DNA from: an uncultured bacterium
GTDB lineage: Bacteria > Auribacterota > Erginobacteria > Erginobacterales > Erginobacteraceae
Assembly (NCBI GenBank): GCA_937885075.1
Contig: CAKZYZ010000045.1
Coordinates: forward strand, 1 to 36,962
Direction of reading: 5' to 3'
DNA length: 36,962 bases
In this document: positions 1-10,023 of the stretch, piece by piece
Layout: every line of letters starts with the position of its first letter
Numbering within the stretch: the stretch's first letter is position 1
Notes under the pieces: generated by a model
What the model was told of the DNA's origin: nothing
What the model saw: only the letters and a program-made list of their open reading frames with translations
Databases searched by the model: none
Program-made: the position numbers and the translations under genes

Positions 1-62
1 TCTTCGTTTTGTGTCTTCTTCTTTTTTCTTCTGTTTTTTTTTCCATTTTTTTTTTTTTTTTT

Positions 63-128
63 CAAGCAGAAGACGGCATACGCGATATATCAGTGTGACT
101 GGAGTTCAGACGTGTGCTCTTCCGATCT
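63..128 (+). other. Illumina P7 adapter with 8-nt index (library artefact)
   Basis: CAAGCAGAAGACGGCATACG(C)GAT - ATATCAGT - GTGACTGGAGTTCAGACGTGTGCTCTTCCGATCT; preceded by a T-rich low-complexity stretch at 1-62. Confidence 0.98.
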
Positions 129-398
129 GGTTACGGCTACACCGCCATTCTGGTAGCCTGGCTGGCCCGAACCAATCCGCTGATAGTAGTCATAGTAGCC
201 TTCCTCTTCGGCGGTCTTTTAACCGGGGGAGAGATGATCCAGATTACGGTCGGGGTTCCCATCTCGGTGATTCACATCCTGGAAGGGGCTATCTTATTCT
301 TTCTCCTGGCCGGGGATCTGATGATGCAGTATCGAATGGTCTTTAAAATGGAAATAACGGAAATACCTGAAGCACCTGAAATGCCTAAAGAGGACTGA
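129..398 (+). CDS. ABC transporter permease, C-terminal fragment (BMP/Nup nucleoside-type, YufP-like), truncated by contig end
   Basis: GYGYTAILVAWLARTNPLIVV...GAILFFLLAGDLMM resembles the C-terminus of the permeases at 5390 and 10024; residues before codon 129 are adapter-derived. Confidence 0.8.
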   Translation, partial: GYGYTAILVAWLARTNPLIVVIVAFLFGGLLTGGEMIQITVGVPISVIHILEGAILFFLLAGDLMMQYRMVFKMEITEIPEAPEMPKED

Positions 399-579
399 AG
401 TGCGGGGAAAGAAGTGCCTAAAGTGCGCTAAAGTGCCTAAAGTTTATTATTTTTTCTTCAAAAAAATAATAGTTTGCAAGCATTGGAATAACGTTGAATT
501 AATTTTCAATACTGCTTCAATAAAATAATGATGGTCGTTGTTCAAAACTAAAGTAGCGAACGAAGTGAGCTAATTTATT

Positions 580-1554
580 ATGGATTTAATCACAATACTA
601 CTTCAATCCGGTTTGGCCCAGGCCGCCCCGATTATCCTGGTCGCCCTGGGGGAGGTCGTCAGCGAACGGTCCGGGGTCCTTAACCTGGGACTGGAAGGGA
701 TGATGCTGATGGGAGCACTCTTCGGCTTCATGGGGACTTACTACACAGATAGCCTCCTGGTAGGCTGCCTGGTCGGGATCTTGGCCGGGACAGCTTTCAG
801 CCTGATTCACGCGGTCCTAACTATCAGCCTGCGGGCCAACCAGATCGTGAGCGGCCTGGCCCTCACCATATTCGGCGGAGGGTTCACCGCGTTTATCGGC
901 GATAAGCCGATCACCTGGCTGGCCGACCTCTTTCACGCCATACCGGTCCAGATGACCATGGCGGTCCCCAACGACTCTTTCCGGGCCATCGCGCTGCCCG
1001 GACTTTCTCAGATCCCGGTTCTGGGGCCGATTCTCTTCAATCAGAATCTGCTGGTCTATCTCACCTACCTCCTTATTTTCGGGGTCTGGTTTCTGCTCAA
1101 CCGGACCCGCTTCGGTCTCAATGTCCGCTCGGTCGGGGAGAATCCGGCCTGCGCCGAAGTGATGGGAGTGCCGGTCAATCGAACCCGCTATATCTGCGTA
1201 CTGATCGGGGGGGCTTTCGCCGGGCTGGGCGGGGCTTATCTCTCCCTCGCCCTCTCCCCGGGCTGGAAGGAGATGATGTCAGGGGGACGGGGCTGGGTGG
1301 CGATCGCGATCGTGATCTTCGGAAACTGGAAAGCGGTCCGGTCTTCGCTGGGTGCGCTGCTCTTCGGAACCCTCTACGCTCTGGATTCCATCCTGCAGGC
1401 TCACGGGACCATGGTTCCCACCCACTTCCTGCAGATGCTCCCCTACCTGGCCACCATCGGTTTCCTGATCATCGCCCGAACCAAGGCCTTTAAAAAGTCG
1501 ATGGGAGCTCCGGAAGCTCTGACCAATCCCTATCATCGGGAATCGAGGGAATAG
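580..1554 (+). CDS. ABC transporter permease (BMP/Nup nucleoside-type, YufQ-like)
   Basis: LGEVVSERSGVLNLGLEGMMLMGA and RSVGENPACAEVMGVPVNRTRY motifs; paralogous to ORFs at 6791 and 11130. Confidence 0.92.
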   Translation: MDLITILLQSGLAQAAPIILVALGEVVSERSGVLNLGLEGMMLMGALFGFMGTYYTDSLLVGCLVGILAGTAFSLIHAVLTISLRANQIVSGLALTIFGGGFTAFIGDKPITWLADLFHAIPVQMTMAVPNDSFRAIALPGLSQIPVLGPILFNQNLLVYLTYLLIFGVWFLLNRTRFGLNVRSVGENPACAEVMGVPVNRTRYICVLIGGAFAGLGGAYLSLALSPGWKEMMSGGRGWVAIAIVIFGNWKAVRSSLGALLFGTLYALDSILQAHGTMVPTHFLQMLPYLATIGFLIIARTKAFKKSMGAPEALTNPYHRESRE

Positions 1555-1684
1555 ACTCCCCCCTGTATTGATGCCAATATCAATACAATAAAGTTTTTTT
1601 GCCGTCCCGCCTCCGGGATGGTATACTGGTTTATTCAAACTAATTTAGCATCGCAGGTGCTGCATTTTGGAGTAGCTATATATA

Positions 1685-2254
1685 ATGTCGTATCGAGTTC
1701 CAGACGGAAGATCGATGAAAGTGGTGGTATGTACTCACTGCATACTCAACCAGAACGCTAAGCTGGAAGGAATCGCCGGTTGGCCCGGGATGATCGAAGA
1801 AGTTATGGCAATTATCCGGCGGTCCGGGGCCGGGATTCTCCAGATCCCCTGTCCCGAGGTAATATATGAAGGAATCGGGCGGTTCGACAAGAGCGTCGAA
1901 CAGTACCGGTGCCCCGCCTTCCAGAGCTTGAGTAAGACAATCGCCTCGGGGGTGATCGATCAGATTGAAGATTATCTCAACTGGGGATACCAGATTCCCG
2001 CGATCCTGGCAATAGATGGGAGTCCGACCTGCGGCTTCAACCTGACCCAATCGGCGCCGGAGTGGCGAGGGCGCGTGGCGGAGATGAACTGGAAGGAGGT
2101 TCGCTACATCCCGGAACCCGGCGTCTTCATGAAGATCCTCAGTGATGAAATGAAAGAGAGATCTATAGATATCCCGATCATAGGAATCCCCGAACTCCCG
2201 GAGTTGGGGTCGATGGAAGAAGCGCTGGAGAAGATAGAAGGAGCGTTGAAATAG
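1685..2254 (+). CDS. TudS/DUF523-related putative desulfidase (CD3072-like)
   Basis: CTHCILNQNAK, QIPCPE and DGSPTCG cysteine motifs as in the TudS/DUF523 superfamily; paralogous to 13873-14448. Confidence 0.75.
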   Translation: MSYRVPDGRSMKVVVCTHCILNQNAKLEGIAGWPGMIEEVMAIIRRSGAGILQIPCPEVIYEGIGRFDKSVEQYRCPAFQSLSKTIASGVIDQIEDYLNWGYQIPAILAIDGSPTCGFNLTQSAPEWRGRVAEMNWKEVRYIPEPGVFMKILSDEMKERSIDIPIIGIPELPELGSMEEALEKIEGALK

Positions 2255-2271
2255 AGAATAGGGAGGGGGTA

Positions 2272-2348
2272 GTAATCAGTAAGCGGTAAGCGGTAAGCGG
2301 TAGGCGGTAAGCAGTAAGCGGTAAGCAGTAAGCGGTAGGCGGTGAGTA
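2272..2348 (+). repeat. Heptanucleotide tandem array, consensus GTARKCR, 11 units
   Basis: gtaatca gtaagcg gtaagcg gtaagcg gtaggcg gtaagca gtaagcg gtaagca gtaagcg gtaggcg gtgagta read directly. Confidence 0.95.
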
Positions 2349-2660
2349 GGGAGTGGAGGCGCCCGATCGTCCGACTTGTCCGACTCCCCGGATCAGTCAG
2401 ATCCGACCGATCCGTCTGATTAAAAAAAGGCCGAGGCGGGGAAGGGATCGGTAATCAGTAAGGCGGGTATCCGGGTGTTCTTTTACTGATAACTGATTAC
2501 CGTTTACTGATTACTATTCTTTTAAAAGGGGCCGAGATAGAGGGAGCTATTCACTATTCCCCATTCTCTATTCCCCAATTATAAACCAGCGGCAATGGCT
2601 GAAGATCAATCCTTAATGGAGCATTGATCCACCACCGCCGCGCAACAACAGGAGGAAAAG

Positions 2661-3686
2661 ATGAGCACTATGAGAAAGAGTTCATCCGTTGTATTGGCGC
2701 TGGCCATCCTGGTCGGCATTGGTTTGATCGTGTCCGTGATATGGCCGGGCGGAGTACAGGCGGCTGTCGCCAAGAAGTTAAAATTGGCGGCCTGCTATTC
2801 GACCCCGATCGAAGAACCCTGGCCGAACGTTATCCATCAGGCCTGCCTGAAGGTAGCCAAGGAGACCGGCATCAAGTACGATATGACCGAGCATATCGGC
2901 TACACCGACTTCGAAAAGGTCTTGCGGGAGTACTGCGAGCGCGGTTATGACATCATCACCGGAGACGCTTTCGGAAATGAAGAGGTGGTGCGTCGGGTGG
3001 CCAAGGACTACCCCAAAATCGCCTTCTGCTTCGGCTCCGGCCTGGGACCGGCGGAACCTAACTTCTCCGTCTTCGACAACTGGATCCAGCAGCCGGCTTA
3101 CCTCTGCGGCATTATCGGAGCCAAGGTTTCCAAGACCGGCATTATCGCCGCGCTGCCCCAGATGGATATCCCGGAGATCAACCGGATTCTCAACGCCTAT
3201 ATCGCGGGAGCCAAGGACACCAACCCTAAAATCAAGGTGATCGGAACCTATATCGGCAGTTTCTTCGATCCCGCCAAGAACAAGGAAGCCGGTCTGGCCC
3301 TGATTGAAGGCGGAGCGGATGTTATCTTCTCCATGGGTTACGGAGGAATCGAAGCCGCCAAAGAGAAGAAAATACTGGCCTTCGGCAACATGCAGGACCA
3401 GTGGGAACTGGCACCCGACAGCGTCATTACCGGCCCGATCTGGGATATGTATCCCACCATCAAGGCCCTGGTGGATGCCGTTCAGGGCGGATACTTCAGC
3501 GGTCGGGATTACGCGGAGTATAGCTTCATGACCAAGGGCGGTTCCTATCTCGCGCCCTACCATAACTTCGAGAAGAAGCTGCCCCAGGAAGTAAAAGATC
3601 TGGTCGCAGCGAAGACGAAAGAGATCAAGGACGGCAAACTCCGGGTCGCGATCGACGAAGCCACCGCGAAGTTTGATACGAAATAA
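2661..3686 (+). CDS. BMP-family ABC transporter substrate-binding protein
   Basis: Signal-peptide-like N-terminus; ACYSTPIEEPWPNVIHQACLKVAKE..., GYDIITGDAFGNEEVV, FGSGLGPAEPNFSVFDNWIQQPAYLCGIIGA typical of the BMP/Med family; SD AGGAGG upstream. Confidence 0.9.
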   Translation: MSTMRKSSSVVLALAILVGIGLIVSVIWPGGVQAAVAKKLKLAACYSTPIEEPWPNVIHQACLKVAKETGIKYDMTEHIGYTDFEKVLREYCERGYDIITGDAFGNEEVVRRVAKDYPKIAFCFGSGLGPAEPNFSVFDNWIQQPAYLCGIIGAKVSKTGIIAALPQMDIPEINRILNAYIAGAKDTNPKIKVIGTYIGSFFDPAKNKEAGLALIEGGADVIFSMGYGGIEAAKEKKILAFGNMQDQWELAPDSVITGPIWDMYPTIKALVDAVQGGYFSGRDYAEYSFMTKGGSYLAPYHNFEKKLPQEVKDLVAAKTKEIKDGKLRVAIDEATAKFDTK

Positions 3687-3721
3687 CGCGGGGGGCTTTC
3701 TTGTAACAAAGCATGTGATTA

Positions 3722-3802
3722 ACCACGAAGGACACGAAGACCACGAAGAGAAGATATTCTCTTTTTTCAGTCTCCCTTCGTGTTCTTCGTGTCCTTCGTG
3801 GT
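3722..3802. repeat. Inverted repeat built of CACGAAGR words
   Basis: 27-nt arms 3722-3748 and 3776-3802, one mismatch: accacgaaggacacgaagaccacgaag / cttcgtgttcttcgtgtccttcgtggt. Confidence 0.95.
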
Positions 3803-3819
3803 TTAATTAAACGTGGATT

Positions 3820-5406
3820 ATGTCTGAGAATAGTACATCCAATATAACACCCCATCCTTTAGTCGAGATGCGTGACATCTGTAAGCGGTTTCTGGATGTC
3901 AAGGCCGAGGACCATGTCGATCTCTCGGTCTACCCCCGGGAGATTGTCGGGCTGCTGGGAGAGAACGGAGCGGGCAAGACCACGTTGATGAAGATCCTCT
4001 TCGGCTTATATCAGCCGGACTCGGGGGCAATCCTGGTGAACGGAGAAGAAGTTACCTTTCACTCTCCGCTTGATACCATTCAGCATGGAATCGGGATGGT
4101 TCACCAGCATTTTAACCTGGTGGACCACCATTCGGTGATCGAGAATATCATCATCGGCGACAAGAAGAGCAGCCCGCGGGGGATCGTTGACTACCGGGGC
4201 GCGAGAAAACGAATCCGGGAACTCAGTGAACGGTACGGCCTGGAGGTGGATCCGGACTCGGAAGTCTGGCAGCTTTCGGTGGGAGAGAAACAGCGGGTAG
4301 AGATCCTCAAAGCCCTCTACCGGGATGTTAAGCTTCTGATCCTCGATGAACCGACCGCGGTTCTGACCCCGCAGGAGGTGGTGAACCTCTTCATCACCCT
4401 CAAACAGCTGGTCAAGCATGGCCTCTCCATTGTCTTTATCTCCCATAAACTGAACGAGGTGATGGAGGTGACCGACCGCTCGGTCATACTCCGCCGGGGG
4501 AGAAGAATCGGAGAACAGAAGACCTCGGAGACAACCAAAGAAAAACTGGCCGCCATGATGGTCGGAACCGACGAATCATTCGTAGTCCCCAAAAAAGCCG
4601 TCTCATTCCAGGGCGAACTGTTAAAAATCGACTCCCTCACCGTGAAAAACGATATGGGGTTGGTGGCGGTCAACAATATCAGCCTGACCCTGAATAAGGG
4701 ATCCACCCTCGGCATAGCCGGGGTCTCCGGAAACGGCCAGCGGGAACTGGCCGAGGCGCTGGGTGGGGTGCGACGCGCGGAGAGCGGCCGGATCATCATG
4801 GAAGGGAAAGATATTACCAACCTGCCGCCGGCGCGGCTGGTCGAGGCAAAGATGGCCCGGATTCCTGAGGACCGCTTCCGGCTCGGCCTGGTGATGGACT
4901 TCAATATCGCCGAGAACCTGGTCATGGAGAAGCACCGGCAGCCTCCCTTTTCCCGCGGTATATTCCTCAGTTGGCCGAAGATAATGGAGAGCGCTCGGGG
5001 ACTGATTGAAAAATTTGATATCAGGACACCCGGTGCCAGGACCACCACCCATTCCCTCTCCGGTGGAAATATTCAAAAGGTCCTGCTGGCCCGGGAGTTA
5101 AGCATGGACCCCACCGTTGTTCTGGCGGCCCAGCCCACCCGCGGCCTCGATATCGGAGCGGTCAGCTTTGTTCATCGGTTGATGGAAGATGAACGGTCGA
5201 ATGGAAAAGGAATTTTATTCATCTCCGAGGATCTGGATGAACTGCTGGCGGTCAGCGATATCATCGCGGTGATGTACGAAGGCGAAATCATGGGGATCAT
5301 CCCGGCCGCGGAGGCGACCAAAGAAAAACTGGGCCGTCTGATGATGGGGATCAAAGATTCTTCCCCGGCGGAGAAGACGAGGGAGGTTAGTGCCTATGCG
5401 GATTAA
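3820..5406 (+). CDS. Nucleoside-type ABC transporter ATP-binding protein (two ABC domains, YufO-like)
   Basis: Walker A GENGAGKTT, signature LSVGEKQRVEI, Walker B LLILDEPTAVLTPQE; second domain LSGGNIQKVLLARE, AAQPTRGLDIGA. Confidence 0.95.
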   Translation: MSENSTSNITPHPLVEMRDICKRFLDVKAEDHVDLSVYPREIVGLLGENGAGKTTLMKILFGLYQPDSGAILVNGEEVTFHSPLDTIQHGIGMVHQHFNLVDHHSVIENIIIGDKKSSPRGIVDYRGARKRIRELSERYGLEVDPDSEVWQLSVGEKQRVEILKALYRDVKLLILDEPTAVLTPQEVVNLFITLKQLVKHGLSIVFISHKLNEVMEVTDRSVILRRGRRIGEQKTSETTKEKLAAMMVGTDESFVVPKKAVSFQGELLKIDSLTVKNDMGLVAVNNISLTLNKGSTLGIAGVSGNGQRELAEALGGVRRAESGRIIMEGKDITNLPPARLVEAKMARIPEDRFRLGLVMDFNIAENLVMEKHRQPPFSRGIFLSWPKIMESARGLIEKFDIRTPGARTTTHSLSGGNIQKVLLARELSMDPTVVLAAQPTRGLDIGAVSFVHRLMEDERSNGKGILFISEDLDELLAVSDIIAVMYEGEIMGIIPAAEATKEKLGRLMMGIKDSSPAEKTREVSAYAD

Positions 5407-6454
5407 ACTCGTCAAACGGCCTCCCCTCCCATTGTGGAAACGGGCCCTGCTGCCGGTCTGGGCGATACTGCTGGCTTTCCTGATCAGCGGCATCTTTATC
5501 GCTCTGACCGGAACCAATGTTCTCGAAGCATTCTGGCTGATCATTACCGGTTCGCTCGGATCCCGTTTCGCCTTTCTGGAGACCCTGATCAAGATGACAC
5601 CGATGTGCCTGACCGGGCTGGCGGTGACCATCGCCTTCCGGGCCAAGTTCTGGAATATCGGGGCCGAAGGTCAGCTTTACATGGGGGCGATGGCGGCCGC
5701 CTGGATCGGAATAATCCCGCTCAGTTCATCTCCCTTCATTCAGATCCCGGTTATCATCATGGCCGGATTTGTCGCCGGGGGTCTGCTGGCCATCTTTCCT
5801 GCCTGGCTCAAGGTTAAATTCAAGGTGGATGATGTTGTGACCACCCTGATGCTGAACTACGTGGTGATCTTCCTGATGAGGGCGCTCCTCGATACCGTCT
5901 GGCGGGATCCCATCTCGGGTTGGCCGCATTCACCCTCCATCCTTCCTGCCGCCATCTTCCCCCGGCTTCTGCCCCCGGGGAGATTACACATCGGATTTCT
6001 TATCGCCCTCGGAGCCGCCGTGCTCTGCTTTATCCTGCTCAAATACACCGGACTCGGCTATCGGCTCCGGGCGGTGGGCTATAATCCCCAGGCTTCCCGC
6101 TACGGCGGGATCAATGTAAAACGGACCCTGCTGGCGACCGCCTTTATCAGCGGCGGTCTGGCCGGCCTCGCCGGAGTGGGCGAGGTCTGCGGGATGCAGT
6201 TCTACCTGATCGACGGCATCTCCAGCGGTTACGGTTACTACGGAGTGGCCATCGCCATGCTGGCCAACCTCCAGCCGCTCGGAGTAATCCTGGCCTCGTT
6301 CTTCTTTGCCGTCATCTTCACCGGTTCCCAGACCATGAGCCGTTATACCGTGGTACCGGTATATATCAGCGATATTATGCAGGGCCTGACCCTGATCACC
6401 ATGCTGATGGTTCTTCTGCTTAACCGGTATAAAATTAAGATAAGTCGGAAGTAA
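5390..6454 (+). CDS. ABC transporter permease (YufP-like)
   Basis: GLAVTIAFRAKFWNIGAEGQLYMGAMAAAWIG; LRAVGYNPQASRYGGINVKR; overlaps the 3' end of the ATPase gene. Confidence 0.93.
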   Translation: MPMRIKLVKRPPLPLWKRALLPVWAILLAFLISGIFIALTGTNVLEAFWLIITGSLGSRFAFLETLIKMTPMCLTGLAVTIAFRAKFWNIGAEGQLYMGAMAAAWIGIIPLSSSPFIQIPVIIMAGFVAGGLLAIFPAWLKVKFKVDDVVTTLMLNYVVIFLMRALLDTVWRDPISGWPHSPSILPAAIFPRLLPPGRLHIGFLIALGAAVLCFILLKYTGLGYRLRAVGYNPQASRYGGINVKRTLLATAFISGGLAGLAGVGEVCGMQFYLIDGISSGYGYYGVAIAMLANLQPLGVILASFFFAVIFTGSQTMSRYTVVPVYISDIMQGLTLITMLMVLLLNRYKIKISRK

Positions 6455-6539
6455 GTTCGTGCTAACAAAATGTTGAGATATAGAAGTCAGTAGAAAAGCA
6501 GGTAATCAGTAGACAAGCAGGTAATCAGTAGACAAGCAG

Positions 6540-6574
6540 GTAATCAGTAACCAGTTATCAGTAATCAGTAAGCC
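6540..6574 (+). repeat. GTAATCA-type heptamer array, + orientation (gtaatca gtaacca gttatca gtaatca gtaagcc)
   Basis: Read directly; preceded by ~20-nt direct repeats agacaagcaggtaatcagt from about 6487. Confidence 0.9.
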
Positions 6575-6600
6575 TTCACCAGGTAACTGGGCGAGGCGCA

Positions 6601-6761
6601 CCGATTACCGATCACCGATTACCGATCACTGATCACCGATTACCGATAACCGATTACCGATCACTGATAACCGATCACCGATCACTGATAACCGATCACC
6701 GAACACTGATCACCGATTACCGATAACCGATCACCGATCACCGATTACCGATTACCGATTA
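6601..6761 (-). repeat. Heptanucleotide tandem array CYGATNA, 23 units (reverse complement of the GTAATCR word)
   Basis: ccgatta ccgatca ccgatta ccgatca ctgatca ... ccgatta ccgatta ccgatta; 23 x 7 = 161 nt with one ccgaaca variant. Confidence 0.97.
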
Positions 6762-6790
6762 CTATCTTTTCGCCGGAGGCGCTAAATACT

Positions 6791-7729
6791 ATGGACCAAA
6801 TCCTGACCTATACCTTTATCGCCGGCCTGCTGGCCGCGACCATTCGGATGTCGATCCCGCTCATCTTCGGTACCCTGGGAGAGCTTTTTAATGAACGGTC
6901 CGGGGTATTAAACCTGGGCATTGAGGGAATCATGACACTGGGCGCCATGGCGGCCTTTGTCGGAACCTATCTGACCGGTTCCCTTCTGGTCGGGGTGATC
7001 GCGGCGATTGTCTGCGGGATGATCCTGAGCATTCTGATGGCGTTCCTGACAGTCACACTCGGTCTAAGCCAGCATGTATCCGGGATCGGGGTAACATTCT
7101 TCGGCACCGGGGTCAGTTACTATATCTATCGGCTGATCGTCGGCACCCCAAAAGTACCCCCCATAGTTGATCCGTTCCAGGTTATTCGGATCCCGATTCT
7201 GAGCGACATACCGTTGATAGGCGAGGCCTTTTTCAGCCAATATCTCCTGGTCTACATCGCGTTCCTCTCTATCCCCGCGGCTTACTGGGTACTCTTCAAG
7301 ACCAGCCTGGGGCTGAAGATCAGGACCTGCGGAGAGAACCCGGCCGCGGCCGATACCATGGGAGTAAACGTCAGCGGCACCCGATACCTCAGTCTGATAA
7401 TAGGGGGAGGCCTGATCGGCCTGGGAGGAGCTTTTCTCACTATCGCCCAGAACAACATGTTTACCTTCGGAACCGTCGCCGGGAGAGGGTGGGTCTGCAT
7501 CGCTCTGATCGTCTTCGCCAACTGGAAACCCGGCAAGGTCCTCCTGGGGGCGCTGCTCTTCTCGCTGATCGACGCCTTCCAGCTCCGCCTCCCTATGCTG
7601 GGGCTGCATATACCCTATCAGATCTTCCTGATGCTCCCCTACCTGATTACGATCGTGATGCTGGTCCTGGTGGCTCGCAAGGCCAGTTACCCGGCCGCGA
7701 TGCTCAAGTCCTACTCCCGAGAGGAATAG
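6791..7729 (+). CDS. ABC transporter permease (YufQ-like)
   Basis: FGTLGELFNERSGVLNLGIEGIMTLGA; RTCGENPAAADTMGVNVSGTRYLSLIIGGGLIGLGGAFL. Confidence 0.93.
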   Translation: MDQILTYTFIAGLLAATIRMSIPLIFGTLGELFNERSGVLNLGIEGIMTLGAMAAFVGTYLTGSLLVGVIAAIVCGMILSILMAFLTVTLGLSQHVSGIGVTFFGTGVSYYIYRLIVGTPKVPPIVDPFQVIRIPILSDIPLIGEAFFSQYLLVYIAFLSIPAAYWVLFKTSLGLKIRTCGENPAAADTMGVNVSGTRYLSLIIGGGLIGLGGAFLTIAQNNMFTFGTVAGRGWVCIALIVFANWKPGKVLLGALLFSLIDAFQLRLPMLGLHIPYQIFLMLPYLITIVMLVLVARKASYPAAMLKSYSREE

Positions 7730-8112
7730 AACATAGCGCCTGCGGCGCTACTAATGAAGAAATCCGAATGAAATCCAAATGACAAATGATTAAATTCCTA
7801 ATTCCCAGCTCTACTTCGCGTCCCGAACAGCCCGTGCGAGTTTCGCCATTTCTCACTCATGGCTTCGTCATTTGATTCGTCATTCCCCATTCCCCAAATT
7901 TGCTCCGCAGGCGCTAATTAACTAAAAATATTATCTTGACCACTGGATCCCAGGGGAGATATACTCTACAGACCATCGTATTATATTTGAATGTGATAGA
8001 ACTGACCATACAGACCGCCGGATACCTTATCCCACCCGGGAATAGCGGCGATTGAGATAATATATTTTAATAAACCTTAGAGATACCGTTTTTGATTGAG
8101 GTATAATTACTC

Positions 8113-9696
8113 GTGAATAATCAGATTTCTAAATCAACTGATTCCCGTCCGGCTCCGGAGACGGGAGAGACACTCCTGGAGATGCGGGGGATCAGCAAGC
8201 TCTTTTCCGGGGGGGTTCTGGCCAATGATCAGGTAGATTTTGAGATCAAGGCCGGGGAAATCCACGCCCTGCTGGGAGAAAACGGGGCGGGGAAAACCAC
8301 CCTGATGAATATTCTCTACGGGCTCTACCAGCCGACGGCCGGGGAAATCTATATCCGGGGGGAGCAAGTTCACTTCAAATCTCCCCAGGATGCCTTTGGA
8401 GCGGGGATCGGCATGGTCCATCAGAACCGAAAACTCATCCCCGCCCATACCGTTATAGAAAATATAATGCTGGGGCACCCGGCCACCCGGATGATTATAA
8501 ACGAGAAAAAAGCGAAAGAAGAAGTAAGCCGGATCGAGGAAAGATTCGGCTTCGATATCGACCTGGATGCCCGGGTCTGGCAGCTGGACGCGGGTGAAGC
8601 CCAGATAGTAGAAATCATCAAGGCTCTCTATCTGGGGGCCCGAATCCTGATTCTGGATGAACCGACTTCAGTCCTGACCCCTCCGGAGACAGAAAAGCTG
8701 ATGTATTCTCTCAAGGATATGGTGGACAGCGGCCTGGCGGTTATCCCATTCATCACGCACAAGCTTCCCATTGTACTTGAGATAAGCGACCGGATAACCA
8801 TCCTTCGAAATGGCAGGGTGGTCGATCATATTAAAACCAAAGATGCCACCAAGACCAGTCTGGCCCAGGGTATGGTCGGAAAAGAGATCCTTTTCGACCT
8901 TAATCGACCCGAGGTAAGCCCGGGAGATGAGATTCTTAAAGTAGAGCACCTCTCCGCGCTCAACGACAAGGGATTTCCGGCGGTGACCGACCTCTCCCTC
9001 TCCGTCCGGGAAGGGGAAATTTTCGCGCTGGCGGGCGTGGCCGGAAACGGGCAGCATGAACTGACCGAACTTCTGATGGGGCTCCGCAAACCTACCGGAG
9101 GGAAGATTATTTATCAGGAAAAAGATATTACCCGGAGGACGATAAAGCAGAGATGGAAGGCTGGGATAGGTTTTGTCCCGGCCGATCGCGCGGGCATGGG
9201 ATCGGTGGCTGAATTCTCCTTATGCGATAATATGGCGATGAACTTTTATTTCCTCGATGAATTCTCATCTTTCGGAATACTGGACAATGAGAAGATCTGC
9301 CGATGGACGGGGCAAGCCATTGAAGAATTTAACGTCAAGGCACCGGGGGTCCATGCTCTGGCCCGGCAACTCTCCGGCGGAAATCTGCAGAAGATGATCC
9401 TGGCCCGGGTGCTCACGGCCAATCCCCGCCTTTTGATTGTCAATAGCCCAACTCAGGGCCTCGATGTGGGGGCCGCGGTCTTCGTCCAGAACCGATTGCT
9501 GGATATGAAGAAGCATGGAACCGGAATCATTCTTGTCTCGGAAGACCTTGATGAAGTCCTGGCCCTGGGAGACCGGATCGCTCCGATTTATGAGGGGAAA
9601 CTGATGGGAGTTTTCTCCCGGGAGAATATAGACAAAGCAAAAGTAGGGCTGCTGATGGCCGGGCTGGAAGAAGAAGAGGAAGAGGAAGAAGGGTAA
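8113..9696 (+). CDS. Nucleoside-type ABC transporter ATP-binding protein (two ABC domains, YufO-like)
   Basis: GENGAGKTTLMNILYGLYQPTAG; LILDEPTSVLTPPE; LSGGNLQKMILARV; NSPTQGLDVGA; start is TTG/GTG-ambiguous (ORF begins GTGAATAATC). Confidence 0.93.
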   Translation: MNNQISKSTDSRPAPETGETLLEMRGISKLFSGGVLANDQVDFEIKAGEIHALLGENGAGKTTLMNILYGLYQPTAGEIYIRGEQVHFKSPQDAFGAGIGMVHQNRKLIPAHTVIENIMLGHPATRMIINEKKAKEEVSRIEERFGFDIDLDARVWQLDAGEAQIVEIIKALYLGARILILDEPTSVLTPPETEKLMYSLKDMVDSGLAVIPFITHKLPIVLEISDRITILRNGRVVDHIKTKDATKTSLAQGMVGKEILFDLNRPEVSPGDEILKVEHLSALNDKGFPAVTDLSLSVREGEIFALAGVAGNGQHELTELLMGLRKPTGGKIIYQEKDITRRTIKQRWKAGIGFVPADRAGMGSVAEFSLCDNMAMNFYFLDEFSSFGILDNEKICRWTGQAIEEFNVKAPGVHALARQLSGGNLQKMILARVLTANPRLLIVNSPTQGLDVGAAVFVQNRLLDMKKHGTGIILVSEDLDEVLALGDRIAPIYEGKLMGVFSRENIDKAKVGLLMAGLEEEEEEEEG

Positions 9697-10023
9697 CAGG
9701 TTCTCAATCATTTTGGTTGGGTAGGTACTGGTAATAATATCAATAGTTAGAATGACTAAATCCGAATGAGGAATGACGAATGAATGCCCAAATCCCAATG
9801 TCCAAAGGGGACCGCATCTCGTGCGAGTGCTTGCGGGCGGCTGGTAGCGGCTGGCGAAGGAGTCTCGGCGAAGGCACTTAGACATTTTGGTTTTGTCATT
9901 ATTTCGTCATTCGTCATTCGGGTTTCGTCATTTAAATCATGATTTTGTCATTAACATTCCTGGATAACCGACAATATATATATTTAAGAATTACCCACAC
10001 AAAATAACTAAAAACCCAATACC

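Noticed and set aside
11-346. 111-aa ORF at the left end
   Set aside because: Translated mostly from low-complexity and Illumina adapter sequence; the real frame after 128 is the permease fragment.
4749-4757. Another GCCGAGGCG match
   Set aside because: Lies inside the ATPase CDS with no array nearby; treated as chance.
6601-6761. Heptamer array as a CRISPR array
   Set aside because: Continuous 7-nt repeats without spacers; period and unit size are incompatible with CRISPR.
3820-9696. Degenerate second-domain Walker A (GVSGNGQ / GVAGNGQ) and missing Walker B Glu in both ATPases as possible inactivation
   Set aside because: This asymmetry is typical of sugar/nucleoside-type double ABC ATPases (RbsA/YufO-like), so not unusual.
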